Source of the DNA: Tetrapyrgos nigripes
Lineage: Eukaryota; Basidiomycota; Agaricomycetes; Agaricales; Campanellaceae
Reading direction: 5' to 3'
Assembly (NCBI GenBank): GCA_013368315.1
Contig: JAACJM010000006.1
Coordinates: forward strand, 682,001-746,000
Length of the DNA stretch: 64,000 bases
In this document: piece after piece, positions 45,601 to 56,484 of the stretch
How the letters are laid out: each line of letters begins with the position of its first letter
How positions within the stretch are numbered: the first letter of the stretch is position 1
The notes under the pieces: model-generated
Seen by the model: only the letters and a program-made list of their open reading frames with translations
The model's database searches: none
What the model was told of the DNA's origin: nothing
Made by a program: the position numbers and the translations under genes

Positions 45601-48600
45601 TGTACTACAGCATTGCCTGCCGGTACTGTCATCATACAACAGGGATCTTGTTACTTCAAAGTTGCCCCTGTTTACTACGTTGCTGATCTAAATCAACAGT
45701 TACTGTCACTTGGCACATTCCTACAGTCAGACAGAGTGACAGTTCATGGATCAGACAAAATGATCATGCTAATGAAGCATGACAAAATGACAGATGTAGA
45801 TGGACATGCAATGCATCGTTGATGGTTAACATTTACCAAATGATCACCAGAAGATACCATTTATTATCTTCCTCATACCAAAACTGACGTCGCCTCCTTG
45901 GCAGACGCTATGATTTCTGAAATCAACTTTGACTTAGCGCATCAACGCGCTGGTCACCCTTCTCGTGATATTCTCAAACATCTTCGAACACATACCGACG
46001 GCTGGCCTGAATTTAATATTCCATTACAACCACCTTTATGCCGTGGATGTCTCAAAGGTAAAACACCACAACGAGTTTACCCACCATCAGAAAGACGGGT
46101 GTCGCGTCCCTTTGAACTAATCCATTCGGATCTCAAAGAATTCCCCACTGAATCGTACCACAAATTCAATTACATGATAATCTTCTTGGACGACTTTACA
46201 TCTAACGCATGGGCCTTTCTATTGAACAATAAGAAAACGCTGGTACATGTAACTCGCCAATGGCTCGCCATGGTTGAGAATCAATACAAATCTAAAGTCG
46301 AACAATGGATGTCCGATGCAGGGGGAGAATACATTAAAGGTGCCTTCATCAAAATGTTGAAAGACAAAGGCATCAAGATCCTACAAAGCACACCATACAC
46401 CCCCCAAAAAAATGGTCGTGCTGAGCGCCTCATGCGCACTATAATGGATAAGGCTGAGGCGATGCGCAAACACGCATGTCTTCCTGATAGCTGGTGGGAA
46501 TTTTGTGTTACACATGCAGTGTATTTGTATACGTGCACTCCGATGCGGCGACATGACTGGATAACACCATATGAAGTTCTGGAAAAGAAAAAGCCTCATA
46601 TGGACCACTTACGTGTACTTGGCTGTGGAGCGTATGTCTACGTTCCAGCAAAAATTCGAAAGAACAAACTCGCTTCTAAAACATAACTTATGACCTATCT
46701 TGGTCCTGCCCCAGGCGGACATGGTGATCTATTCATGAGAAAAAACAATGCGAAATTCATTGCACCACAAGCAGTATTCGACAAAACTCTGTTTCCTCGA
46801 TGTGACAAAAGCACAACAAACTCTAAACGACTTCCTATAACATCAAAAGATGTTCCAAACGATCCTAATGAGGATACTCCTCAAATGTTCGGCGAAGATG
46901 AAGACGAGCATTTTTACATACCACCCAACGCACCTTCCAAAAGGAGACCTGATGTTCAGCATGACGATGCTGACAGACAGAGTCCACGGAGATCACCACC
47001 GGAAACGCCGCCCCCGAGATCTGAATCTGAACCTGAAACACCACCTCAGCTTCCACAGACAGCTCCGAGGCGACCAAGGCAATCACCGAATCCACCTCCT
47101 GCACCTAGACGAACTCAACGTGACAGGAGAGCACCGAAAACATTTGTACCAGACTCTAATCAAGCCTGGAGACAGGGGAGCACTCGGCCCCCTGGCGTGA
47201 GAGCACACGATGCAGATAAACAGGTCGCAGCCGATAAACGCGACACTGATAGAGCCGCAAGAGAACATGAGGCGTGGCGAGAGCTAAACCAGCCACACGG
47301 GACTGCAGCCGCAGAATCACAGGATCCCGGTCCTAGTTCCACAGGACAAAGTGACTCAGGAGACACTGATGAAGGTCTTCGGCCACATTCGTCCACATCC
47401 GATGAGAATTCTGCATCTAATACAGATGGAAACGATCTTTTAGAAGATCAGGCACAACTATGCCGGGAAGGGGGAGTACAGATGATAAATCTCTTGCTTA
47501 ATAATGCAATTGACTCTAAATCTCCCTGCGAATGGACACTCTGAGAAATATCGCTCTTACCAGATAAAGAGCAAGAGGAATGGAAAATCGCTTGCTGTGA
47601 AGAACTAGAGGTACTTCGCAGGCACGGAACTTTCCAACTTGTAGATCGTCCTGAGAATAGGAAAGTCATAAAAAACCGATGGGTCTTTGACATCAAAACT
47701 GATGGTCGTAAGAAGGCGAGACTCGTCGCTAAAGGTTTCTCACAGATTGAAGGTCTAGACTTCGATCAAGTCTTCTCTCCAGTTGTTCGCTTCGAGACGG
47801 TGCGCCTAGTCTTCGCATTGGCAGCCCTCAATAATTGGCACATCTCAGGTGTGGATGTTCGTAGTGCCTATCTTTATGGCATACTCAAAGAAGAGATCTA
47901 TATGGAACAACCGGAAGGTTTTATAGAACCTGGAAAAGAACGCAAAGTCATTCGGCTACTTCGCGCTCTATATGGACTTAAGCAAGCCGGTCTTGCTTGG
48001 TGGAAAGGTCTCGACAAGTCCATGGCAGAACTTGGTTTCAAACGAATCAATTCTGATGCCGGAATCTTCGTATATAATCAAAACGGTCACATTGTTATTG
48101 CCGTCGTCTACGTTGACAATGCCCTATTCTGTGGAGCAGACAAACAACTAGTGCTCAAGCTAAAGGCAAAGTTTATGAAAAAATGGGAATGCAGGGATCT
48201 TGGCGATGCCAAAGAATTTCTTAGGATGAACATCGTCAGGAAAGGCAGCAAAATCTATCTTGATCAATGCGCCTACCTTGAAAAGGTACTAGAACGATGT
48301 GGTATGCAAAACACGAAAGCTTCTGCTACTCTGTTACCTGCAGGATATTATCCTATAAAAAACAAATCCCCAGTCGACCCAGTCCTTCGACAGAAATATC
48401 AAACTGTCATCGGGTCTCTTCTTTACATCATGTTAGGAACTCGTCCTGACATAGCCTTGGCCGTTACCAAAATGGCACAGCACGCTGCAAACCCTTCAGA
48501 TGATCATCTAGCCAAAGCTCTCTGGATTTGTCGTTATCTTCTTGGTACTCGACACTATGCATTAGTGTACGATGGATCCAAGAAAAAGATCACTGAGTCA

Positions 48601-49210
48601 GACCCATTAGGAACTGGTCTCGCTGCATACACAGACTCTGATTGGGCATCAGACCCAAATGATCATCGATCACATACTGGCTTCTTCCTAACATTAGCCC
48701 GAGGTACTTTCTACTGGGCCTCTAGAGCTCAAACCACAACTGCGTTAAGCTCTACTGAAGCTGAGTATATGGCACTTAGCGACTGTAGTCGTCAAGTCAT
48801 CTGGATAAAAGCTCTCTTAAAAGAACTTAACATCGAGATGAAAGCTATCGATATCTATGGGGACAATCAAGGATCTATATTCATCGCATCCAACCCTGTT
48901 ACAGAACGACGTTCAAAACACATTGCTGTCAAATATCACTTTATCCGTGAACATGTAGCAAACGAGAACGTAACAATAAAGTTCATAGAAGGAAGCGATA
49001 ATCCTGCTGATATGTTTACAAAGAACCTTGGCAGACAAAAATTCGAGAAGTTTAGATCACAACTAGGACTTCAGTTTTATACTAGTTAAAGCCTTGGTAT
49101 AACATATTATAGAACCTTGGTACAATGTATCATAGAACCGTATCTCAAATAATGAAGATGGGCTGCTTATAGCGCCTTTATGCTTACGCGCACTAACGGT
49201 GCAGCTTAGC

Positions 49211-49219
49211 AAGGGGGAG
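49211..49219 (+). promoter_or_regulatory. Polypurine tract of the young copia
   Basis: AAGGGGGAG directly precedes the 3' LTR at 49220. Confidence 0.85.
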
Positions 49220-49504
49220 TGTTGAATTGGCGAATTAGTAAGCAGCCATCAACATTCAATTAGATATAGATTAGATAGTAATCTAGTTAGTTATGCTTAC
49301 TGTACATTAGAAGTTCTTAGATAAGTAGTCACATGTACTATCTAGAACAGTATATAAGGGCTCATAGATTGCCCTACAACAATAAGGATTTCCCTTACTA
49401 CTCATCGCTCTTAAACCTCTAACAAACCGCTCTAACAAGCACTTTTACATCCCCAGGTAAGTATGCAGTTGCCGCTACGTATATAGAACATAGCCTGCTC
49501 AACA
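49220..49504 (+). repeat. Copia LTR, 3' copy
   Basis: Matches 30733-31017 except for two transitions; followed by the target duplication ACGAG at 49505-49509. Confidence 0.93.
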
Positions 49505-49571
49505 ACGAGTATCGTCATCAGCAGCGGAGCGTATGACCCCACAGGGTTCCTGTTCGCGTTCGCTTGGATTG

Positions 49572-50430
49572 TAGTGCTGTGTTAGATTGCCAGATGTTAG
49601 TAACACACCCAGTTTATCACACATTACTTACATGTTACCAACGTTAGTAACATCAGGGCATCCAGAGACCCCTGTTAGAAATTGTGATAAAGCTAATAGG
49701 GCCTTGTAACGAGTTGTCAGGCCTTCAGAAAAGCCAAAGATGAGTCCAGGCTGTGGCTGTTCCGAGTCTGTTCTAGTAGGTCTTTCTCACAGTGAATTTT
49801 TTTTTGGTGCCAGTAGACACGCCCACCTACCCACCTTCGGAGCTTCAGAGCTCAGCATAGCTCGATGATACTCTCAGCCTCTTAGCATCAAGAGCTCTTC
49901 GACATAGAGGAATGCTTCAAATCTTCTGATGACGTCAATCTTGCTCACCTGACCGACAAAGTCAATACTACCATTAAAGACTGGGAAAGTGACCCTGGCT
50001 GAGACCGAGTGTGTTGATCCTGAGCTAATGGTCACCACCATTCGGCATTCCACTGGTTTTGATATATCAGTGTACGTCAAGTTGACAGATCCGCAACTAC
50101 AAGGAATGATTCGGAATTCCAAGAAAGCACCGGACGAGGACCTGGATGTAGTGATGGGTAATGTAAGGAAGGAATTGCTGAAGGCTGGCAACCCTGAATG
50201 GAGCTGTGATGACTTCTTGTAGCATATCATAGTCGTACAGTAAATAACATGTTTCTAACATGCCTCCAGGCGTTATTAACACGTTAGAAACTGAAAAAAG
50301 TTTCGGCACGGCACACTGCTTACGTACTAAGGAAAATAACCGTTAGTAACATTGTGAGTTACTTTGTGCCAGATGGCCAAACCAATCTCACGTTAGAAAC
50401 ATCGGCCCAGAGCAATCTAACACAGCACTA
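49572..50430. mobile_element. Small hAT-like non-autonomous element
   Basis: Inverted ends TAGTGCTGTGTTAGATTGC (49572) and its complement GCAATCTAACACAGCACTA (ending 50430), with the TAGNG start typical of hAT elements. Inside both ends are repeats of GTTAGTAACA and CGTTAGAAAC. Candidate 8-base duplication: TTGGATTG (49564) vs ATGGATTG (50434), one mismatch, three bases off the right end. An open frame at 49989-50222 has no family features. No transposase was seen, so it would need one supplied elsewhere. Confidence 0.6.
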
Positions 50431-50858
50431 TCAATGGATTGATTCTTCTTCCACTTCGGCCCCCTTTGGAAACCTTTTTCCGGCTGGTGCATCACCCACA
50501 TCGCTAGAGGATACACAAAGGCGAGAGCTGGCGAGAGATTGAGACTGACTCCATGTATGGTCTTAGTCGGCCCTACGATTCCCTACGAAGCCAAGACAAA
50601 GCTGTCCTTCTCTAGCCTTTTCTTCGATTGGTCAGGATGGTTTTCATTTAGACCACGGCAAGAACTGGCAAGAACTGGCAAGAAACGTATTCTTCTCTGA
50701 TTTCCGGTTTATCCGTCAGCATCGTATGACCTACGGTTCCTGAAGTCTGCCGACTCAATCCATACTTAATGTCGTACTCGTGCTCTCTTCGCCTGTTGAA
50801 GTTCCTCCTTCACATCCCTCACAGTGTCCGCTCACCCAGTACGCGTCGAAACAGGACT
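50431..50858. other. Promoter region of DUF1593 copy B
   Basis: No gene. The sequence GCAAGAACTGGCAAGAA is doubled near 50659-50685. Confidence 0.5.
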
Positions 50859-52906
50859 ATGGCGACGCTCAAGCTTCTGTGGGCGTTTATCGCCCTCTGG
50901 GGTTATACGTGTACCCTCGCAGCGACGACAAAACCAAGAGTATTTGTTCTGACAGGTACTTACATTTCTTTCTATCAAGGTAGAATTTTAATCATGTTTC
51001 TTCCGGCAGATATTGGGAACGAACCGTCCGTATAGCTATCCTCTCTGGTCCATCTTCACCCTGTATTCACTACCTACCACCTACTACAGCGACGACTCAA
51101 TGTCTCTTGCACGTTTCCTGGTCTACTCGAACCAATTCGACCTTCAAGGGATCTGTGCCACGACCTCAACTTGGCTTCAGAACCAGACTCATATTGATAT
51201 AATCCACAATCACATTGCGGAATACGCAAAGATTTATGACAACTTAAGTGCCCATCAGCCCGATACCGAAGGTGAATTAACGCTCGAATGTGCATGATTG
51301 AAGCTACTAATACTTTATTTGCAACTACCAACTCAGATCCGTGGCCAACTGCTGATGAACTTCTTGCCATGACTTACGCCGGTCCACCCGTATATGGATT
51401 GCAAGGAGTCGGCGAGGGACAATCGACTAATGGGAGTATTGCATTAAGGACTACCGTCGAGCAAAATGAAGCACCTACTTGGGTAGTAATTTGGGGAGGG
51501 GCCAACGTACTTGCCCAGGCTGTATGGGAGGTATGTTTGCTATATCTCTCTAATTTGCATCGAAGTTCAACATTCCATTTAGTACGAACAAAACCACACC
51601 CAGGCTGAGATAGACCATTTCATCTCCAAGCTCAGAGTCTACAGTATCTCGGATCAGGACAATTGTGAGTGCTCGGATATTTAATTCTTCGTGTAGACCA
51701 TAGTTTAATCGTCGTAGCTGGGGCCCGCGTCCGTCGTCGTCATCCCGAGATCTTCTGGATCCTGTCCTTACATACGATGAACATGTGTGTTTTTCTTCTT
51801 GCAATCATCAGCCGCCTCCCTAATTGGTTATCAGTTACCAGAGCACGACATGGCAAGGCATTTCTTCACCAGGCGTTGACCAGGTGCGTCAAACTTATCT
51901 TCCTTTCAAACGCCAGTTAATGATCACGTTCGTATAAGGGCGGGCCTGATAACTCAATCGTCTCCAACGATTGGCTGCAAACTAACATTCGAGACGTTAG
52001 CTCCTTTGGTTCAGTCTATCCCGATGTTGAGTTTATCATGGAAGGTGCGATACGATGTTCGTATTTCCATACTCCTTAGACTGATAGACTTCTCTTTCTA
52101 GGCGATAGCCCGACGTTCTTGTACTTAAGTCAAAATGGTTTGGGGTCCTCAGAGCATCCATGTTGGGGCAGGTCAGTTTAACTCCTCTATTCTTATTGCC
52201 CGGTCGATGACCTTGGGCTTCTTGTGATAGCTGGGGAGGAAGATACGGTCGTATAACGGATGAGGACCACATCTATACCGATACCGTTGATACTAATGGT
52301 AATATTCAATCTCTCTCATGATAATCCCCGTATATACTTACCTGTTACTCGCGTACAGTTCGCGGCTTGGATGGGAACCACTACACTTCTGGCTACGCGT
52401 CGGTGTGGCGTTGGCGAAACGCCTACCAGTGGGACTTCTCCGGCAGGATGCACTGGACCAGTACATCCAATTTCTCCGCCGTCAATCACAACCCCGTCGT
52501 GGTCGTAAACGACTCCAATATCGTCGCACAGCCCCTCTTTCTCAACGTCACTCCTGGAGAAATCGTGTTCCTCGATGCGAGTGCATCATACGATCCTGAT
52601 GTCAACTCCAGCTCAACAGCTACTTCAATTTCCTCGAAAGGCTTTGCGAATATCACGTTTTGGCAATATGTGGATGCTTCAGCGCCACAATCTGGTCTCA
52701 ACACGGCGCCTAGCTTGAAAATCACTCAAGATGGGCTTACAGCAACTGTAGCAGTGCCGGCATTGGAGGATATACCGTCGGCGTGGATACAGGGAGTAGG
52801 GGCGAACTTTGATGACAGAACTACACATGTTATAGTGAAAGTCTGGGATCAAGGAATGCCAAACTTGGTAGGGTATAAGAGAGTAGTATTGAATATTCAA
52901 GTATGA
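50859..52906 (+). CDS. Sde182/DUF1593 protein, nucleoside hydrolase-like, secreted (copy B)
   Basis: Eleven exons (50859-50955, 51010-51025, 51090-51271, 51337-51530, 51583-51664, 51718-51784, 51835-51883, 51939-52044, 52102-52171, 52231-52298, 52359-52906) join to 492 residues. It follows the exon plan of copy A, including the 16-base exon 2 and the unusual GTCCGT donor after it. Signal peptide [15 protein letters not shown], then [40 protein letters not shown] and [15 protein letters not shown]. The Sde182 C-terminal domain has [31 protein letters not shown] and [12 protein letters not shown]. All key stretches are kept. The two copies are a tandem pair parted by the copia/KDZ insertion. 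Confidence 0.88.
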
Positions 52907-53039
52907 GTAGTCTACCAGTGTAATGTATTCTGTATGGATTCTGTACTCAGGTGAAGAACAAAATTTTTTTTAACCCTGACAATCATCCGTGATCCCAGTC
53001 GTCGTTCAAAGCTTCATAGTAATATTTATAGTTATCAAT

Positions 53040-54225
53040 CCACTTCTTGTTCCACTCAAGTTCCCCTTGCAACTCCGAAACTGTGATCTACTAGAAGTAT
53101 GAGCTTGTGGCATTCTTACGGGCAGTTCGTAGTGATCGGGCAGATTACTCTAGATCAGTTCGTAGTCCATCACTGAGGGTTGGCACCATCTACAATCTGA
53201 CATTGTTGCAACCATTGGAGTGCATACTGCATGCTGAGCAGGATGTTTTATCGACTGGTGAATTATAACCTACAATCAGTGGGCGTTTGCTGGCCTCTAT
53301 ATCGCAGGTGTTATTTTTGCATACATTAAAGCATGTTGATCATGATCCAGAGATCATCATTTGTCTTCGTCCACTGACATCAAGCTCTTCAATAGCAGAT
53401 GTCGCCTCAGTGGATACGGGAGTCGAGTTGTCTTCCTATTTGTTCTTTACTCAAGTCGAATATCAAACTTAGATCCCCTCGCTTCTCCAACTCCTCGGGC
53501 TTTCAGAGTCAGACTGTGTCTGACAACCTACAAGCATCTCATGACCTTGCCATTTCGCTACGAAAGTGCCACATACGAAAGGCCGTCCAAGAAATGAACA
53601 CTACCACTCCTTCAACCATTACCCCTTTCAATGACACAGCACTAGCAGCTATATCGAACCCATACACACCGTTAGCACTCCTTCCACCGGACCTAGCGCG
53701 CTCGGCGCAAAACACGGTGTATGTTCAAGTTGGGACGCTTGGGATGAGTTGAAGCTTCGAATCATCCTACCCGCGTCCATACTGAAGGAACCCCTCCTTT
53801 GGGACATCTTGATGAATCTTCGTGGAGATTATCAAATTATTGTAGGACCTGTGAGTCGCCGTCATGCCAGCTCACTGGCAGGGCGTAACCTAAACAAGAT
53901 GATTCCTCGAATTGGTCTGCCAATGCCAACTGTAGTGTACTTTATTTCCCGAATCGTGACGTTGGGATATCTGTTGAGCTTGACGCTTTTCATGGGTGAG
54001 TTATTTCGTGATCATCACCGAATCACATACCATGCCAGACATACACTGATGTTGAACTCTTTATCACCCAGTCGCACCAGTTCAGTGTACTCCAACCGCT
54101 CACATAGTCGGAGTTACATCCCACCTCTCCATGACCTCCACCGGTCTACTCTTCTTCTTCCGAGTCAGTGCTTTATACCACAATCATCGCTACATCCGAG
54201 CTACCTTCTTTTCACTCTGGATCAG
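53040..54225 (+). repeat. Left arm of an inverted duplication (DUF6533 locus)
   Basis: From GTGATCTACTAGAAGTATGAG through the promoter, first exons and FFFRVSALYHNHRYI, this is similar to 57270-58490 on the opposite strand. It includes non-coding sequence such as GGTGAATTATAACCTAC (53259) and TCGCAGGTGTTATTTTTGCAT (53303). Confidence 0.78.
53594..54225 (+). pseudogene. DUF6533 copy 1, broken after the fourth membrane segment
   Basis: Starts MNTTTPSTITPFNDTALAAI, like the intact copy at 57897. The first donor, GTGAGT in copy 2, is ATGAGT here (53744), so normal splicing is lost. The next part has LLWDILMNLRGDYQII and GLPMPTVVYFISRIVTLGYL, then after an intron TSTGLLFFFRVSALYHNHRY and IRATFFSLWI. 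There the similarity stops and unrelated sequence follows. The second half of the protein is absent. In sequence it is closer to copy 3 (59 kb) than to copy 2. Confidence 0.78.
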
Positions 54226-54851
54226 CCTGCCGAGAGACTCTCCAAAATATTTCAACCGACTTGAAGGTGAGATACGCTAGTAAGCTTTTGCTAGTGCAGG
54301 ATCTGCCTGACCTTTCTTTCACAGAATTTGAGCAGGAAATTGAAAAAAGGAAGGACGAGATTGGCCGATAATGACAAGGGGAAGAGCAAGTCGTAGATAG
54401 GAGTACGCAGCTCAAAAGGAGTGGGTCAAGTATAGCTTACTTAGCCGCATAGGGAGAATAGGTCATGGTCATGATTCGCTGAAGCTCCTTACAAATACAA
54501 CAAATCTGCCTTAGTTTAAAGCATGCGTACTATGGTCTACACCCTAACACTGTCTCTTCAAATTGACTCTCGAGTCTTCACCACCACATCGAGATCCTTG
54601 CCATATCGACACAGCACTGATCGCCGAATGCTCTACGACCACCATCAAACATACATTCATCTATGCATTCATTCGTCGCATCCTTTGGCATATGACCTAT
54701 CACCATCATCCGTCAGACTCTCCATGCATTATTGATACCCGTCTGAGGCGAGTTGTAGTTCAGAAAACATTGTAAGAAAGCAAAGAAAGTAACCGAAGGA
54801 AGGAAGCCGGGGAAACAGAGGGAAGAGAAGGGAAGGAGAAGACTTTGAGGC

Positions 54852-55685
54852 TCAGAAAGTCGATCCTTCGGGAGGTTGGGGGAGTTTACGGTTATTGAAG
54901 GAGGCCATTTCTCTGTATCACGCGTAGGGAGGGAGGGAGGGAGGAAGGGAGAGGTGTAGTCAGCATCGCGTATACGGTGAAAGGACAGAACGGTTAGATG
55001 CGTGAGGCAAGAGTAAAGAGCTAAGGAGCAAACGACAAAGAGAACAGACGGCGTTGAGGTTAGCCCGCACGAGATACCAATTGGGCTTATACACAGCACT
55101 TTCCGAATACCATGGAATCTAGAACTAAGATGACTCACTTCCTAATCTCCACCAAAATCGTCTCCATTGTGTAATTGCGATTCCAGTTGTACAGCACGGG
55201 TAACTTGGAAAGGTCTACTTCTCCATTGGCTTGGTTGACGAATGGGATGTTGACTTTGGAGAGGAAACGGATGGTAGGCGCCGAGTCGGGGTAGTTAGGA
55301 CCGCAGGTAATCTTGAGGGAGTAGATGCGATTTTCGTGGACGGTCTGGAAGGAAGAAGAGAGGAAGGATAATAGAGAGTCAGAAAGACATGGTGGACGAA
55401 AGCATGAAAGAAAAAAGGGACCGAAGAGAAAGACAGGAGAACGAGAAATGACTCACATGCCCCGGACCAATAATCGTCCCTGTCCAGTTACTCATCATAA
55501 TATCATCTCCATCCTCCAAACCATAAGAACAAGATCCATCTCCGATACCCTTTTCGCCCTTTTCCAGTTCTTCAAGGAGACGAAAGTTGCGTGGAACTGT
55601 CCGTGAAAAGTGCATCGATTTTTCGGGAAATAGTTAGCCAAACTCGGACGTCTTGGCAGAAATAACAAAACGCACCCTTGGCCAT
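54852..55685 (-). CDS. MMS2: Ubiquitin-conjugating enzyme variant MMS2 (UEV)
   Basis: Four exons (55685-55676, 55596-55457, 55344-55139, 54912-54852) join to 138 residues, the usual UEV length. Exon 1 is 10 bases (Met-Ala-Lys plus one base). The protein reads [75 protein letters not shown] and ends [13 protein letters not shown]. It has the E2 fold but no catalytic cysteine, as in yeast Mms2 and human UBE2V. It pairs with Ubc13 to build K63-linked ubiquitin chains in error-free post-replication repair. The family is highly conserved, so the call is firm. It sits between the two arms of the DUF6533 inverted duplication. Confidence 0.95.
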
Positions 55686-55995
55686 CGTCAAAGATACAGA
55701 CTAGAGGGGAAAGAGGAGGAAACAAAGCAAGAGATGAAGGTGGTAGATTAGATGGATGTTGTGTGCACGTGTTAGTGTTAGGTCACACAGCCACTTCAAT
55801 GACCCCGTCGAGGCTTGGTCGTGGCTCGCCTTCTTCTTGCTCAGCTTCTTCTTTCCCTCAATCTTACAGGCTACCACAAAGAACAAAGACTAGTGAACAT
55901 TGATAGTAAATATCAGGACGACCTTTAGAACCGGTGGGCAATGTTTTGGCGAGCTCAACAGTACTTAATGCTCGTGGTACCACCAGCTAATCACC

Positions 55996-56405
55996 TTGTT
56001 TCTTTATGCCTACAACCTCGATGGAACTAGAATGACAACTCAGGCCAAGACAGCAACAGACGCACCACCCTCCCCTTCTATAACCGATACAAATGAGCCA
56101 TTTCAACTCCTTGATAACGAAAAGATTTGGCCTGGCCTCAAATCAGAGATTTTCTCTTTGAGAAAGGGTATGAACTACGTGTACGGCGACGTTGCCGACC
56201 AAATTGGCTCGGTCCTTGGCGCACCCAAAGTGTTTCTCCCGACAAAGTTAAGGCTAATCAAGAGCGTAGATGCCTCAAATTTGAAAATTCGATACCGGTA
56301 AAACTCTTGGATCCTTTTCTCAACGGCTCATGCCATTTCTCTCCTAGTAGACGCAATACCTATTTCCGACAGAAAGCCTGTGTTCCTCAAATTATTGATT
56401 TCTGA
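55996..56405 (+). CDS. Short hypothetical protein
   Basis: The frame from 55996 has MFLYAYNLDGTRMTTQAKTA, NEPFQLLDNEKIWPGLKSEI, FSLRKGMNYVYGDVADQIGS and VFLPTKLRLIKSVDAS. A GTAAAA...CTCCTAG intron at 56299-56348 would join it to RRRNTYFRQKACVPQIIDF, stop at 56405, about 120 residues. No family is recognised. It lies tail-to-tail with DUF6533 copy 2. Moderate codon structure only, so it may be chance. Confidence 0.35.
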
Positions 56406-56484
56406 AGCCTCTCGAAAAGAGCTCAAAATAATGCAGTATGAGTCTCTCATCTCCGGGGCTACGTTCCATGGAATCTTGCCCGTC

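Larger units (their letters stand above)
33725..45601. mobile_element. KDZ-type DNA transposon (Kyakuja/Dileera/Zisupton group), 11.9 kb
   Basis: This element interrupts the copia pol frame. Its ends carry inverted repeats: 33742-33790 and 45555-45600 share GATTTATAAATC, then a small hairpin (CCCCCTGG...CCAGGGG), then GATTTAYAAATCC. The left repeat sits about 17 bases inside the inferred edge. It encodes a KDZ-family transposase (minus), a 1093-residue unknown protein (plus) and three smaller genes, and has an internal array of the terminal motif. Large cargo-bearing KDZ elements are known in mushrooms. This one has no TET/JBP gene. Confidence 0.8.
31341..49089 (+). pseudogene. Copia gag-pol polyprotein, one frame with five stops, split by KDZ insertion
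   Basis: Gag (31341-32231) starts MSSGSSFMSTVPELTGPNYT and has the UBN2-like gag domain and an RG-rich end. A TGA at 32229-32231 separates it from the same-frame continuation, a roughly 430-residue acidic stretch ending in protease (WLLDSGASAHYTFDF, 33600-33640). The KDZ element interrupts after 33724. From 45606 the frame resumes (ALPAGTVIIQQG). It then runs GAG-pre-integrase, integrase (IHSDLKEF, WMSDAGGEY, NGRAERLMRT for D, D, E), a proline-rich linker, reverse transcriptase (KARLVAKGFSQIEGLDFDQV, GLKQAGLAWW) and RNase H (AYTDSDWASD, LSSTEAEYMALS). Further stops lie at 45820, 45841, 46684 and 47542. The catalytic YVDD of the reverse transcriptase reads YVDN (48115-48120). Confidence 0.9.
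30733..49504 (+). mobile_element. Young Ty1/copia LTR retrotransposon carrying a nested KDZ transposon
   Basis: Flanked by a perfect ACGAG duplication and LTRs of 285 bases each with only two differences. Without the 11.9-kb nested element it is about 6.9 kb, the normal size for copia. Order: LTR, half-tRNA primer site, gag, spacer, protease, integrase, reverse transcriptase, RNase H, polypurine tract, LTR. The whole coding sequence stays in one frame but has five in-frame stops and a changed catalytic site, so this copy is inactive. It landed between two paralogous DUF1593 genes. Confidence 0.92.

Noticed and set aside
33725..45601. A TET/JBP dioxygenase as KDZ cargo
   Set aside because: I looked for the H-x-D ... 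H ... R pattern in the cargo proteins and did not find it.
49989..50222. 77-residue open frame
   Set aside because: Lies inside the small hAT-like element, has no methionine-led upstream support and no recognised family; both strands look equally open.
54168..54371. Frame ending in FEQEIEKRKDEIGR after DUF6533 copy 1
   Set aside because: It starts in the wrong frame of the pseudogene and continues into unrelated sequence; coding nature not supported.
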